Source: Streptomyces sp. CBMA29
Lineage (GTDB): Bacteria > Actinomycetota > Actinomycetes > Streptomycetales > Streptomycetaceae
Length of the DNA: 64,000 nucleotides
Reading direction: 5' to 3'
Assembly: GCF_014596445.1 (NCBI RefSeq)
Contig: NZ_MECL01000083.1
Coordinates: 1 to 64,000, forward strand
Part shown: positions 17,721 through 25,567 of the stretch, in pieces
Layout of the letters: each line of letters opens with the position of its first letter
How positions within the stretch are numbered: position 1 is the first letter of the stretch
Notes under the pieces: generated by a model
Database searches by the model: none
Told to the model about the DNA's origin: nothing
Seen by the model: the letters and a program-made list of their open reading frames with translations, nothing else
Position numbers and translations under genes: made by a program

Positions 17721-18850
17721 GCACATCCGCTCAACTGCGCGCCGCCCTCGCCGAGGACGGCACGCTCACGGACCCGGAGTGGCGGACCGCGGCCGAGATG
17801 GTTCCCCGGGAGCTGTTCGCGCGGGCTTACTTCCTGCCGGTCAAGGGTACCGGTCCCACTCGGTACCGGCCTGTACACGAGGGTGAGGCAGGGTGGTTGG
17901 AAGGCGTCTACACCGACCAGACGCTCGTCACCCAGCTCGACGGTCTCACCCGGCCCGGCGATATCCCGAGTGGCACCGTTACGGGTTCCCCGTCATCGTC
18001 GTCCACCTTGCCGTCACTGGTGCTGCGCATGTGGCAGCAGCTCGACGCCGAGGCAGGACATCGGGTGCTGGAAGTCGGGACGGTAACCGGGTACTCGACA
18101 GCCCTTGGGGCTCATCGTCTCGGTGACAAGGATCTCACCAGCATCGAATACGACCCGTTGGTCGGCGCTGCTGCTGCGGCCGCGTTGCGGGGCGCCGGGT
18201 ACGCGCCCCGGCTGGTCGTCGGGGACGGCCTGCGGGGCGACCCGGACGGGGGCACGTACGACCGACTGATCGCCGCCTGCTCGGTGCGCCACATCCCCAT
18301 GGCGTGGCTGTACCAGGTGCGCCCGGGTGGGAAAATCCTCGTCACCCTCTCCGGCTGGAGCTACGCGTGCGGACTGGCGCTGATCACGGTGACGGGCCCC
18401 GGTACCGCCACCGGCCGATTGCTGTCCGGTTACACCAGCTTCATGATCGCTCGTTCGCACGACCGGCCGCCCCGCCCCACGCTGGCTCTGTTGCCCGGCG
18501 AAGAGCGGCCCAGCCGGATCGACCCCGCCGTCCTGGACGACTGGACCGGCCGCTTCGTCGCCCAGCTCGCCGCCCCGTCCGCGGAACGGCTGGGCATGGG
18601 CACCGGGCAGATCCTGCTCGACGTCGGCACGGGATCGCAGGCGCGGACCCGTCCGGCGGCGGACGGCAGCGGGTGGACGGTGACCCAGCGCGGGCCGGTC
18701 CGGCTGTGGGACGCCGTCGAGGACGCGATTGAGGTGTGGGAGCGCGCGGGCTCGCCACACCTGTCCGCATTTGGGCTGACCGTCACGGCGGACGCGCAGC
18801 GCGTATGGCTCGGAACGCCCGGGGGACCGAGTTGGCGGCTGCCCGTGTGA
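17717..18850 (+). CDS. Grasp-peptide-system methyltransferase (TgmC/PIMT-like), possibly impaired
   Basis: A 377-residue PIMT-like SAM methyltransferase of the group that follows ATP-grasp peptide ligases. It has the N-terminal pattern P-R-E-L-F near residue 30, a LDGLTRPGDIPSG..TSSS-type substrate loop, and a long C-terminal domain with LWDAVEDAIEVWERAGSP and FGLTVT near the end. Motif I reads EVGTVTGYSTAL: the second Gly of GxGxG is Val123 (GTA at 18083-18085), which could weaken SAM binding. Related enzymes convert Asp to isoaspartate in graspetides. Its ligase partner is only a remnant, so the gene may be decaying, or may have been recruited to the lanthipeptide. The start GTG 17717 overlaps the remnant stop. 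Confidence 0.82.
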   Translation: MSTSAQLRAALAEDGTLTDPEWRTAAEMVPRELFARAYFLPVKGTGPTRYRPVHEGEAGWLEGVYTDQTLVTQLDGLTRPGDIPSGTVTGSPSSSSTLPSLVLRMWQQLDAEAGHRVLEVGTVTGYSTALGAHRLGDKDLTSIEYDPLVGAAAAAALRGAGYAPRLVVGDGLRGDPDGGTYDRLIAACSVRHIPMAWLYQVRPGGKILVTLSGWSYACGLALITVTGPGTATGRLLSGYTSFMIARSHDRPPRPTLALLPGEERPSRIDPAVLDDWTGRFVAQLAAPSAERLGMGTGQILLDVGTGSQARTRPAADGSGWTVTQRGPVRLWDAVEDAIEVWERAGSPHLSAFGLTVTADAQRVWLGTPGGPSWRLPV

Positions 18851-18854
18851 GGGG

Positions 18855-20141
18855 CTAGGCGCTTGGGGTGATTTTGGTCAGGCCGTTGATCACGCGGTCC
18901 ATGGCGTCGCCGCCGGTGGGGTCGGTGAGGTTGGCGAGGAGTTTGAGGCAGAAGCGCATCAGCATGGGGTGGGTGAGGCCGCGTTGGGTGGCGATCTGGA
19001 GGACCTTGGGGTTGCCGATGAGTTTTACGAAGGCGCGGCCGAGGGTGTAGTAGCCGCCGTAGGTGTCCTGGAGGATGCGGGGGTAGTTCTGGAGGGCCAG
19101 TTCGCGCTGGGCGGAGGTGGCGCGGGCGTGGGCCTGGGTGATGACGTCGGCGGCGATCTGGCCGGACTCCATCGCGTAGGCGATGCCCTCGCCGTTGAAC
19201 GGGTTGACCAGGCCGCCCGCGTCGCCGACCAGGACGAGGCCCTTGGTGTAGTGCGGCTTGCGGTTGAAGGCCATCGGGAGGGCCGCGCCGCGGATCGGCT
19301 GCGTCATGTTGTCCGGGGTGTAGCCCCAGTCCTCCGGCATCGAGGCGCACCACGCCTTGAGCACCTCGCGCCAGTCCAGCTCGCGGTACGCGGAGGAGGA
19401 GTTGAGGATGCCGAGGCCGACGTTCGACGTGCCGTCACCGAGGCCGAACACCCAGCCGTAACCGGGCAGTTGCCGGTCCTGCGGCCCGCGCCGGTCCCAC
19501 AGTTCGAGCCAGGACTCCAGGTAGTCGTCCTCGTGCCGCGGCGAGGTGAAGTACGTGCGGACCGCGACGCCCATCGGCCGGTCCTCGCGGCGGTGCAGGC
19601 CCATCGCCAGGGAGAGCCTGGTGGAGTTGCCGTCGGCGGCGACGACCAGCGGCGCGTGGAAGGTGACCGGCCGCTTCTCCTCGCCGAGTTTGGCTTCGAC
19701 GCCGGTGATCCGCCCGGTGCGCGCGTCCGTGATCGGGGCGCCGACGTTGCACCGCTCGTACAGCGTCGCGCCCGCCTTCACCGCCTGCTGGGCGAGGATG
19801 TCGTCGAAGTCGTCGCGCTTGCGGACCAGTCCGTAGTTCGGGTACGCGGCCAGCTCAGGCCAGTCCATCTGGAGGCGCACGCCGCCGCTGATGATGCGCA
19901 GGCCCTTGTTGCGCAGCCAGCCCGCCTCCTGCGAGATGTCGATTCCCATCGACACGAGCTGCTTGGTAGCGCGCGGGGTCAGGCCGTCGCCGCACACCTT
20001 CTCGCGCGGGAACGCGGTCTTCTCCAGCAGCAGGACGTTCAGTCCCGACTTGGCCAGGTAGTACGCGGTCGTCGAACCGGCGGGCCCGGCCCCGACGACG
20101 ATCACATCGGCGCTGCGCTCGGACAGGGCGGTGTCGGTCAC
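18855..20141 (-). CDS. menJ: Geranylgeranyl-reductase-family FAD protein (MenJ-like)
   Basis: A 428-residue FAD-dependent oxidoreductase. The dinucleotide fold is DVIVVGAGPAGST near residue 12. A second FAD motif reads LVGDAGGLVNPFNGEGI, and EKTAFPREKVCGDGLTPRA is typical of GGR enzymes. MenJ-type members saturate isoprene units of menaquinone, which fits the partially hydrogenated MK-9 of Streptomyces and the neighbouring ubiE/menG. I chose GTG 20141 (GGGAGAG upstream). The longer frame runs through an 18-bp tandem repeat coding for Pro-Thr repeats and is probably untranslated. The stop lies 4 bp from the stop of the convergent RiPP methyltransferase, so the RiPP island abuts core DNA here. 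Confidence 0.88.
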   Translation of the reverse strand: MTDTALSERSADVIVVGAGPAGSTTAYYLAKSGLNVLLLEKTAFPREKVCGDGLTPRATKQLVSMGIDISQEAGWLRNKGLRIISGGVRLQMDWPELAAYPNYGLVRKRDDFDDILAQQAVKAGATLYERCNVGAPITDARTGRITGVEAKLGEEKRPVTFHAPLVVAADGNSTRLSLAMGLHRREDRPMGVAVRTYFTSPRHEDDYLESWLELWDRRGPQDRQLPGYGWVFGLGDGTSNVGLGILNSSSAYRELDWREVLKAWCASMPEDWGYTPDNMTQPIRGAALPMAFNRKPHYTKGLVLVGDAGGLVNPFNGEGIAYAMESGQIAADVITQAHARATSAQRELALQNYPRILQDTYGGYYTLGRAFVKLIGNPKVLQIATQRGLTHPMLMRFCLKLLANLTDPTGGDAMDRVINGLTKITPSA

Positions 20142-20172
20142 GGTGGGCTCTCCCGTTTCGGCGAGTGTCGGT

Positions 20173-20226
20173 GTCGGTGTAGGCGACGGTGTCGGTGTAG
20201 GCGACGGTGTCGGTGTAGGCGACGGT
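20173..20226. repeat. Three perfect 18-bp tandem repeats upstream of menJ
   Basis: The unit GTCGGTGTAGGCGACGGT occurs three times in a row, with a partial copy before it. It lies 30 bp upstream of the chosen menJ start, in its leader. Copy number could vary between strains. Confidence 0.85.
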
Positions 20227-20362
20227 CGTTGTCGGCCGGGCGCTGCTCGGCCGAGCAGCGCCCGGCCGGTACCGAGTCTATGAGGCCCGGCGACGGGACA
20301 CAGCGGGGCCCACCTGAACCGCGGTTCGCGGCAGCGCGACGCGTTGACGCGAGCGCGCGGCC

Positions 20363-21085
20363 CTACGCGGACGGAGCCGTCGCCGGAGCCGTCGCCGGAG
20401 CCGTCGCGCGGTGCAGAGCGACGATGCCCCCGGTGAGATTGCGCCAGGCCACCGCGTTCCAACCGGCCTCCTGGAGCCGGGTGGCGAGCCCCTTCTGGTC
20501 GGGCCACGCGCGGATGGACTCGGCGAGGTAGACGTACGCGTCGGGATTGCTGCTGACAGCCGTCGCGACGGGCGGCAGCGCCCGCATCAGGTACTCGGTG
20601 TAGACGGTCCTGAACGGCCGGTACGCGGGGTGGCTGAACTCACAGATGACCAGCCGTCCGCCGGGCTTCGCCACCCGCCGCATCTCGCGCAGCGCGGCGG
20701 CGGTGTCGTGGACATTGCGCAGCGCGAAGGAGATGGTGACCGCGTCGAAGACGCCGTCCGCGAACGGCAGCCGGGTCGCGTCCCCCGCCGTCAGGGCCAG
20801 CTCCGGGTGCCGCTTCTTGCCCTCGCGCAGCATCCCGATCGAGAAGTCGCACGGCACGACGTCCGCGCCCGCGGCGGCGAAGAGCAGCGAGGACGTGCCC
20901 GTCCCCGCCCCGAGGTCCAGCACCCGCTCGCCCGGCCCCACCTCCAGCGCCTGCGCCACGGCCTTCCGCCACAGCCGCGTCTGGCCGAGCGACAGCACGT
21001 CGTTCGTCACGTCGTACTTGGCCGCCACGTCGTCGAACATCGCGGCGACTTCGTGCGGTTGCTTGTCCAACGATGCTCGCGTCAC
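20363..21085 (-). CDS. ubiE: Demethylmenaquinone methyltransferase
   Basis: A 240-residue SAM methyltransferase that methylates demethylmenaquinone to menaquinone, the last ring step shared by the classical and futalosine routes. UbiE/MenG hallmarks are [19 protein letters not shown] near residue 17, motif [24 protein letters not shown], and CEFSHP. The GTG start at 21085 keeps the conserved N-terminus. The C-terminus ends in a short Ala-Thr-Pro repeat (ATAPATAPS). The upstream leader (21110-21190) has imperfect GGTACGGGACCG-type repeats. The position beside menJ supports a joint role. Confidence 0.93.
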   Translation of the reverse strand: MTRASLDKQPHEVAAMFDDVAAKYDVTNDVLSLGQTRLWRKAVAQALEVGPGERVLDLGAGTGTSSLLFAAAGADVVPCDFSIGMLREGKKRHPELALTAGDATRLPFADGVFDAVTISFALRNVHDTAAALREMRRVAKPGGRLVICEFSHPAYRPFRTVYTEYLMRALPPVATAVSSNPDAYVYLAESIRAWPDQKGLATRLQEAGWNAVAWRNLTGGIVALHRATAPATAPATAPSA

Positions 21086-21210
21086 CCCCCCACCCTATTC
21101 GCCTCCCGCCACCGCCGAGGACGGTGCCCGCCTCGGGTACGGGACCGGGTACCGCCTCGGGTACGGGACCGGGTACGGGACCGGGCCGCCGAACCGGTCG
21201 TCCGGAGGCG

Positions 21211-21987
21211 TCAGGACCCGGGCAGGTTGATGACGTACCGGCCGGCGGAGTCCCCGCGCATGGAGCGCGCCAGCCCGCTGACGTGCTCGGCCTGGCCTGC
21301 GGACAGGCGCCGCGCCTCCCACAGCAGCGCCGCCGCGTCCACCGCCTCGGGGGCGGGCGGCGGTGGCACCTCGCGCAGCGGGACGCCCGTCAGCCCGGCC
21401 AGCTCCCGGGCGTCGATCCCCAGCAGGGCCGCGATGTCCGTGACCAGGCGGGGTGTCAGCACCTTCCTGCCGTTGCCGATCGAACCGTAGGTGGCCGACG
21501 ACAGGTAGGTGGGCGTCACGACCGCCAGGATCTTCGCCATGCCCGTCCAGCCCAGATTGCGGTACTGGAGCATGCGGATGAGCCACCCGCCAGGACCCGC
21601 GTCGGGTGCGAGCCGCACCGCGGCGGAGCCGGAAGGCCGTTCCTCCTGCGGCAACGAGCGGATGACCCGCAGGAGTTCACCGCGCCCGGCGGCGGGAAGG
21701 TGCACCGCGTCCTGCACGAGCTCCGCCGCCCACCGCCCGGCACCGGCGTCCAACGGCGCCATGTCGTCCGGGACCGCGATCTCCGCGAGGAGGAACAGAT
21801 CCACGGCGTGGAATCCCAGGGCGGCCGCGATCCGCCCGAGCGTTCCCTCGCCGGGGGCCTCGCCCGCGAGCACCGCCAGGACCTCGTCCGCCGTCAGTCC
21901 CGCCCGGCCGGCCAGCTCCCGCGCGCTGAGCTTTCTGTGGTCGAGCAGCCATGCCAGCGTCTCGCCGAATCCGGGGTGCTCCGTCAT
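21211..21987 (-). CDS. XRE-like helix-turn-helix protein
   Basis: A 258-residue regulator of unknown target. An HTH is seen at about residues 8-55 (TLAWLLDHRKLSARELAGRA with GLTADEVLAVLAG). A second HTH-like stretch is near residues 160-200 (LGWTGMAKILAVVTPTYLSSATYG..LVTDIAALLGIDARELAGL). The ATG at 21987 has GAGGCGG upstream; a GTG at 22017 would add ten residues encoded by the 16-bp repeats. No sensor domain is recognisable. It lies between the ubiE and mqnC regions and may regulate one of them. Confidence 0.75.
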   Translation of the reverse strand: MTEHPGFGETLAWLLDHRKLSARELAGRAGLTADEVLAVLAGEAPGEGTLGRIAAALGFHAVDLFLLAEIAVPDDMAPLDAGAGRWAAELVQDAVHLPAAGRGELLRVIRSLPQEERPSGSAAVRLAPDAGPGGWLIRMLQYRNLGWTGMAKILAVVTPTYLSSATYGSIGNGRKVLTPRLVTDIAALLGIDARELAGLTGVPLREVPPPPAPEAVDAAALLWEARRLSAGQAEHVSGLARSMRGDSAGRYVINLPGS

Positions 21988-21991
21988 GTCC

Positions 21992-22039
21992 GCCGCCTCA
22001 CTCGTCTGCCGCCTCACTCATCCGCCGCCTCACTCATCC
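21992..22039. repeat. Three 16-bp tandem repeats before the XRE gene
   Basis: GCCGCCTCACTCATCC occurs twice exactly and once with two changes. It overlaps the leader/ribosome-site region of the XRE gene and creates alternative start codons. Confidence 0.8.
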
Positions 22040-22093
22040 GCCGCTGGAACGTGCTCACCTGCTCACCTGCTCAAGGTGTAACGCATCGCGGCG

Positions 22094-22594
22094 CTACGCG
22101 CGGCGGTGGACGAGGCGGCCGGCCAGGACGGTGGCGACGCAGGAGCCGTCGGTGGCGAGGACGGCGAGGTCGGCCCGGCCGCCGGGGGCGAGTCCGGGCG
22201 AGGTGGTGCCGGGCCAGAGCCGGAGCAGGCCGGTGCGGTCGACGGCGGAGCGGACGGCGGCGTCGGTGAGGTCGTCCACCACCCCGGTCACCCCCCGGGA
22301 GAGCAGTTCGTGGATGCCGCGCCGCACCGACTCGGCACGGTCGCGCGGCCGGTCGGGGTCCTGCGGGTCCTCGTGGTAGGTCTCTTCGAGGAAGACGCGC
22401 ACGCCGTCGGCGACGAGTCCGGGGCCGATGGTCCCGCGCCAGCGCCGTACCCGGGCGTCCGGGTGCGCGGCGGCGACCTCGTCCATCGGCCCGACGGCGA
22501 CGACCCGGCCGCCGTCGACGAGGACGGCGCCGTCCGGGACGGCCTCGCCGCCCGCGGTGAGCCGGAGCAGCGGGGCGACGTGAAGGGTCAGCAT
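22094..22594 (-). CDS. Compact amidohydrolase-like (imidazolonepropionase-like) protein
   Basis: A 166-residue protein resembling only the outer beta-sandwich of composite-domain amidohydrolases. The N-terminus has GGEAVPDGAVLVDGGRVVAVG, and the C-terminus has LAPGGRADLAVLATDG..ATVLAGRLV. The catalytic TIM barrel is reduced to a short helical part, and the metal motif HxH is absent, so hydrolase activity is unlikely. It lies 85 bp downstream of mqnC on the same strand. A link to menaquinone synthesis is possible but unproven. The ATG at 22594 begins the conserved part; the longer frame upstream is low-complexity. Confidence 0.65.
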   Translation of the reverse strand: MLTLHVAPLLRLTAGGEAVPDGAVLVDGGRVVAVGPMDEVAAAHPDARVRRWRGTIGPGLVADGVRVFLEETYHEDPQDPDRPRDRAESVRRGIHELLSRGVTGVVDDLTDAAVRSAVDRTGLLRLWPGTTSPGLAPGGRADLAVLATDGSCVATVLAGRLVHRRA

Positions 22595-22679
22595 GGGTCC
22601 ATGATCCAGCACGCCGGGCATCCGGGGGCAGACCGCCCCCGCACGCCGGGCGCCCGGGGGCGGACCGCCCCCGGTCACC

Positions 22680-23873
22680 TCAGCGCGAGACGTCCAGCAG
22701 CTTCAGCTCCGGGTGCGCCGTACCGCCCTCGATCGCCGTGGACGACAGGTGCGACACGACGTGGTCGTTGACCGGGTCGTTCGCCGGGTCGTCGTGGATG
22801 ACCAGGTGCTCGTAGGTGGTGGCGCGCTGCGCCGGGACGCGGCCCGCGGTCCTGATGAGGTGGATCAGCTCCATCCGGTTGGAGCGGTGCTTGGCGCCGG
22901 CCGACGACACCACGTTCTCCTCCAGCATCACCGAGCCGAGGTCGTCGGCCCCGTAGTGCAGCGAGAGCTGGCCGACCTCCTTGCCGGTGGTGAGCCAGGA
23001 CCCCTGGATGTGCGCCACGTTGTCGAGGAAGAGCCGCGCGATGGCGATCATCCGCAGGTACTCGAAGAGGGTGGCCTGCGTCTGCCCCTTCAGGTGGTTG
23101 TTCTCCGGCTGGTAGGTGTACGGGATGAAGGCCCGGAAGCCGCCGGTACGGTCCTGCACGTCGCGGATCATCCGCAGGTGCTCGATCCGCTCGGCGTTGG
23201 TCTCACCGGTGCCCATCAGCATGGTGGAGGTGGACTCGACGCCCAGGTTGTGGGCGGTCTCCATGATCTCCAGCCAGCGCTCGCCGGACTCCTTCAGCGG
23301 CGCGATGGCCTTGCGCGGCCGGGCGGGCAGCAGCTCGGCGCCCGCGCCCGCGAAGGAGTCCAGGCCCGCCGCGTGGATCCGGCGGATCGCCTCCTCGGCG
23401 CTGACCCCGGAGATCCTCGCCATGTGCTCGACCTCGGACGCGCCGAGGGAGTGGATGACGAGCTGCGGGTACGCGGCCTTGATCGCGGAGAAGTGCTCCT
23501 CGTAGTACTCGACCCCGTAGTCCGGGTGGTGGCCGCCCTGGAACATGATCTGGGTGCCGCCCAGCTCCACGGTCTCCGCGCAGCGCCGCAGGATGTCGTC
23601 GAGCCCGCGCGACCAGCCCTTGCCGGTGTCTTTGGGGGCCGCGTAGAAGGCGCAGAACTTGCACGCCGTCACGCAGACGTTCGTGTAGTTGATGTTCCGC
23701 TCGATGATGTACGTCGCGATGTGCTCGGTGCCCGCGTACCGGCGGCGGCGCACGGCGTCGGCGGCCGAGCCCAGCGCGTGCAGGGGCGCCGAGCGGTAGA
23801 GGTCCAGCGCCTCCTCCGGCGTGATCCGGCCACCGGCGGCGGCACGGTCGAGGACGGCTGCGGTATCGCTCAC
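22680..23873 (-). CDS. mqnC: Cyclic dehypoxanthinyl futalosine synthase
   Basis: A 397-residue radical-SAM enzyme that cyclises dehypoxanthine futalosine in the futalosine route to menaquinone. The cluster cysteines are Cys67, Cys71 and Cys74 in CVTACKFC. Family segments are YIIERNINYTNVC, FQGGHHPDYGVEYYE, and the C-terminal AGRVPAQRATTYEHL. The GTG at 23873 has AAAGGAC upstream and begins VSDTAAVL; the longer frame is a GC-rich leader. The gene is single, 85 bp before the amidohydrolase-like gene. Confidence 0.95.
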   Translation of the reverse strand: MSDTAAVLDRAAAGGRITPEEALDLYRSAPLHALGSAADAVRRRRYAGTEHIATYIIERNINYTNVCVTACKFCAFYAAPKDTGKGWSRGLDDILRRCAETVELGGTQIMFQGGHHPDYGVEYYEEHFSAIKAAYPQLVIHSLGASEVEHMARISGVSAEEAIRRIHAAGLDSFAGAGAELLPARPRKAIAPLKESGERWLEIMETAHNLGVESTSTMLMGTGETNAERIEHLRMIRDVQDRTGGFRAFIPYTYQPENNHLKGQTQATLFEYLRMIAIARLFLDNVAHIQGSWLTTGKEVGQLSLHYGADDLGSVMLEENVVSSAGAKHRSNRMELIHLIRTAGRVPAQRATTYEHLVIHDDPANDPVNDHVVSHLSSTAIEGGTAHPELKLLDVSR

Positions 23874-23986
23874 CGGGAGGTCCTTTCGGAGGAGTACGGA
23901 CGTGGAGTACGGACACGGACGGGGAACGCGGACGGACCAGCCCAGCGTACGCCAGCGTCCCGGACGGCCCACGGCCCCCACGTACG

Positions 23987-24025
23987 CGTGTGCGCCGCGG
24001 CGAGGGGACCACCGCGGCGCACACG
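23987..24025 (-). terminator. Hairpin closing the WXG/toxin locus
   Basis: A perfect 14-bp stem pairs 23987-24000 with 24012-24025. It begins 32 bp after the stop of the last leftward gene (24058) and separates it from the mqnC promoter. Confidence 0.75.
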
Positions 24026-24057
24026 TCGGACCTGAGCCCTGCGGCTCGCGGGACAGC

Positions 24058-24354
24058 TCAGCCGTTCAGACCCTTGGCGAGCTGCTCGTCCGCCTGCTGG
24101 AACGCGTCGGCCGCGCTCTCCAGGAACTTGCCCATGCCGTCCAGACCCTCGATGGTCTTGGTGGCACCGGTGTTGAACTCGCTGTAGGACTGGTCGAACT
24201 GCTTCGAGGAACGGTCCGTGACGTAGCCGCCGTTGACGAGATCCTGAACGAACTTGTGCAGCGTGTTCAGCTTCTCGGTGATCTCGTGCTGACCGGTGCG
24301 CAGCTTGGTGGCCGCATCCCGCATGTCCTGATACGTAACGTTGACATTAGCCAT
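24058..24354 (-). CDS. WXG100-like (Esx-type) small protein
   Basis: A 98-residue helical-hairpin protein of the size and pattern of WXG100 proteins. Helix 1 is about residues 5-40, the turn is VNGGYVTDRSS, and helix 2 starts FDQSYSEFNTGATKTIEGLDGMGKFL. The central Trp-x-Gly is replaced by Gly-Gly-Tyr/Thr, as in some streptomycete variants. Such proteins are type VII secretion substrates or chaperones. It is the last gene of the leftward locus headed by the RHS toxin gene. Confidence 0.8.
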   Translation of the reverse strand: MANVNVTYQDMRDAATKLRTGQHEITEKLNTLHKFVQDLVNGGYVTDRSSKQFDQSYSEFNTGATKTIEGLDGMGKFLESAADAFQQADEQLAKGLNG

Positions 24355-24438
24355 AGCGGCTTACCTCTCGTCGAACGTGCCGCAGGGCCGACCCCCGTGG
24401 CTCCTGATCGCAGATTTGTCTGATGGTCTGCTGATGCC

Positions 24439-25149
24439 TCAACTTACAGGGGAGGACGTGAGGGGTGCAGCCCCTGGTTCCCGGTACCGAAACGTCGACG
24501 TGACGGCGTCGAAGATGTCGAAGAACGAGTCCGCCAGGTCGAGTACGGCGCTGCTGCCCGCCACGAGCGCGACCTTGTCGGTGTGCCCCGGCAGCGGGAT
24601 GAACGTCTGCATCAGCACGGTCCGCACCGTCCGCGAGTCGCCCGGCACGGTCACGTCCTCGATGCCGTACGTCCGCGCCGCGAGGCCCGTCTCCGGGATG
24701 TCGACGGTGGTCACCTTGCGCCACGGGTCGCCGTCCTTGGCCGCCTCCCGCGTGCGCAGCCCGGCCACGATCGACGCCGGGTCCGCCGCGAGCAGTTGGC
24801 CCTCCGGCGTCCGCGCGCCGACCAGCGAGACCGTCACCGACGCGGTGAGCGGCAGCGCGCCAAAGTTCTGCGCCATGCAGCCGACGTACACCGCGCCGCT
24901 CTCGTACGCGTCCCGCGCCGCCTTGCGCAGGAACCGCGCCAGCACGTCGCGGTGTTCGGCCAGCGCCGGATTCTCCTTGACGCGCTGCGCGAGGGTGCGG
25001 CGCACGCTCTCGTCGCGGGTCGCCGGGTGCAGGTCGAACTCCCACCACGTCATGGGCACCGTGATGGAGAAGCCCTCCCGCTCGACGGGCATCACCCGTA
25101 CGGGCCGCGGCTGTTCCGTATCGTCGGCGTCCGCGCCGGGGGTCGTCAC
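24439..25149 (-). CDS. Protein of unknown function in the type VII-like toxin locus
   Basis: A 236-residue soluble protein without signal peptide. Visible segments are an early ITVPMTWWEFDLHP, a helical middle, YVGCMAQNFGALPLTASVTVSL, and a beta-rich C-terminal part with RTVLMQTFIPLPGHTDKVALV and FFDIFDAVTSTFRY. I do not recognise a named family. Its start overlaps the stop of the WXG-like gene upstream by 4 nt, so it is expressed with it. The end of the protein resembles type VII-associated accessory proteins that help load substrates; this is inference. Confidence 0.7.
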   Translation of the reverse strand: MTTPGADADDTEQPRPVRVMPVEREGFSITVPMTWWEFDLHPATRDESVRRTLAQRVKENPALAEHRDVLARFLRKAARDAYESGAVYVGCMAQNFGALPLTASVTVSLVGARTPEGQLLAADPASIVAGLRTREAAKDGDPWRKVTTVDIPETGLAARTYGIEDVTVPGDSRTVRTVLMQTFIPLPGHTDKVALVAGSSAVLDLADSFFDIFDAVTSTFRYREPGAAPLTSSPVS

Positions 25150-25460
25150 TTGCCGTCTCCCTTGGCGGACTTGGCGAGTTGGTCCGCGAGGTCCTTGTCC
25201 GCCTTCTTGATCTCGCGCACCGCGGTGTCGGCCATCTTCGACAGCCCCTCCAACTGGCCGTCGATCTCCTTACGGCCGTCCTTCCAATTGTGCTCGAAGC
25301 TGTCGAGCGCCCCCGACACCTTGTCCGAACCCAGCTTGGCCTCGTACGAGTCGAAGAGTTTCCGCGTCCCGTTCATGGTCGTCCGCACGGAGTCCAACGT
25401 CCGCGCGAAGTCCTCAAGCCCGGTCAGATCAACCGCGAGCCGATCCGGAGCCCCACCCAT
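25146..25460 (-). CDS. WXG100-like small helical protein
   Basis: A 104-residue helical protein with F-E-H-N-W-K-D-G-R (W-x-x-G rather than W-x-G) at the turn, followed by a helix ending in ADTAVREIKKADKDLADQL. It starts about 110 bp after the putative immunity gene and overlaps the following gene (ATGA). It probably acts as a partner of the WXG-like N-terminus of the RHS protein or of the 24058 protein in type VII-like export. Confidence 0.75.
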   Translation of the reverse strand: MGGAPDRLAVDLTGLEDFARTLDSVRTTMNGTRKLFDSYEAKLGSDKVSGALDSFEHNWKDGRKEIDGQLEGLSKMADTAVREIKKADKDLADQLAKSAKGDGK

Positions 25461-25567
25461 CCAATCCCCCTCCCCACGTCACGTCGCCCACTCCGACAGT
25501 CCCACTGTCCCCCCACCGTCCGGCGTCCCGCCACCGTCCGGCCGCCGGGAACCCGCCCGCCCGCGTG

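Noticed and set aside
16145..17878. A 577-codon open frame on the minus strand across the RiPP methyltransferases
   Set aside because: Mostly antisense to genes with clear SAM motifs. Only the short minus-strand stretch in 17360-17550 is kept, as a question.
20142..20507. N-terminal extension of the MenJ-like protein coding for Pro-Thr repeats
   Set aside because: It results from the 18-bp tandem repeat. A good GTG start with a ribosome site lies directly before the FAD fold.
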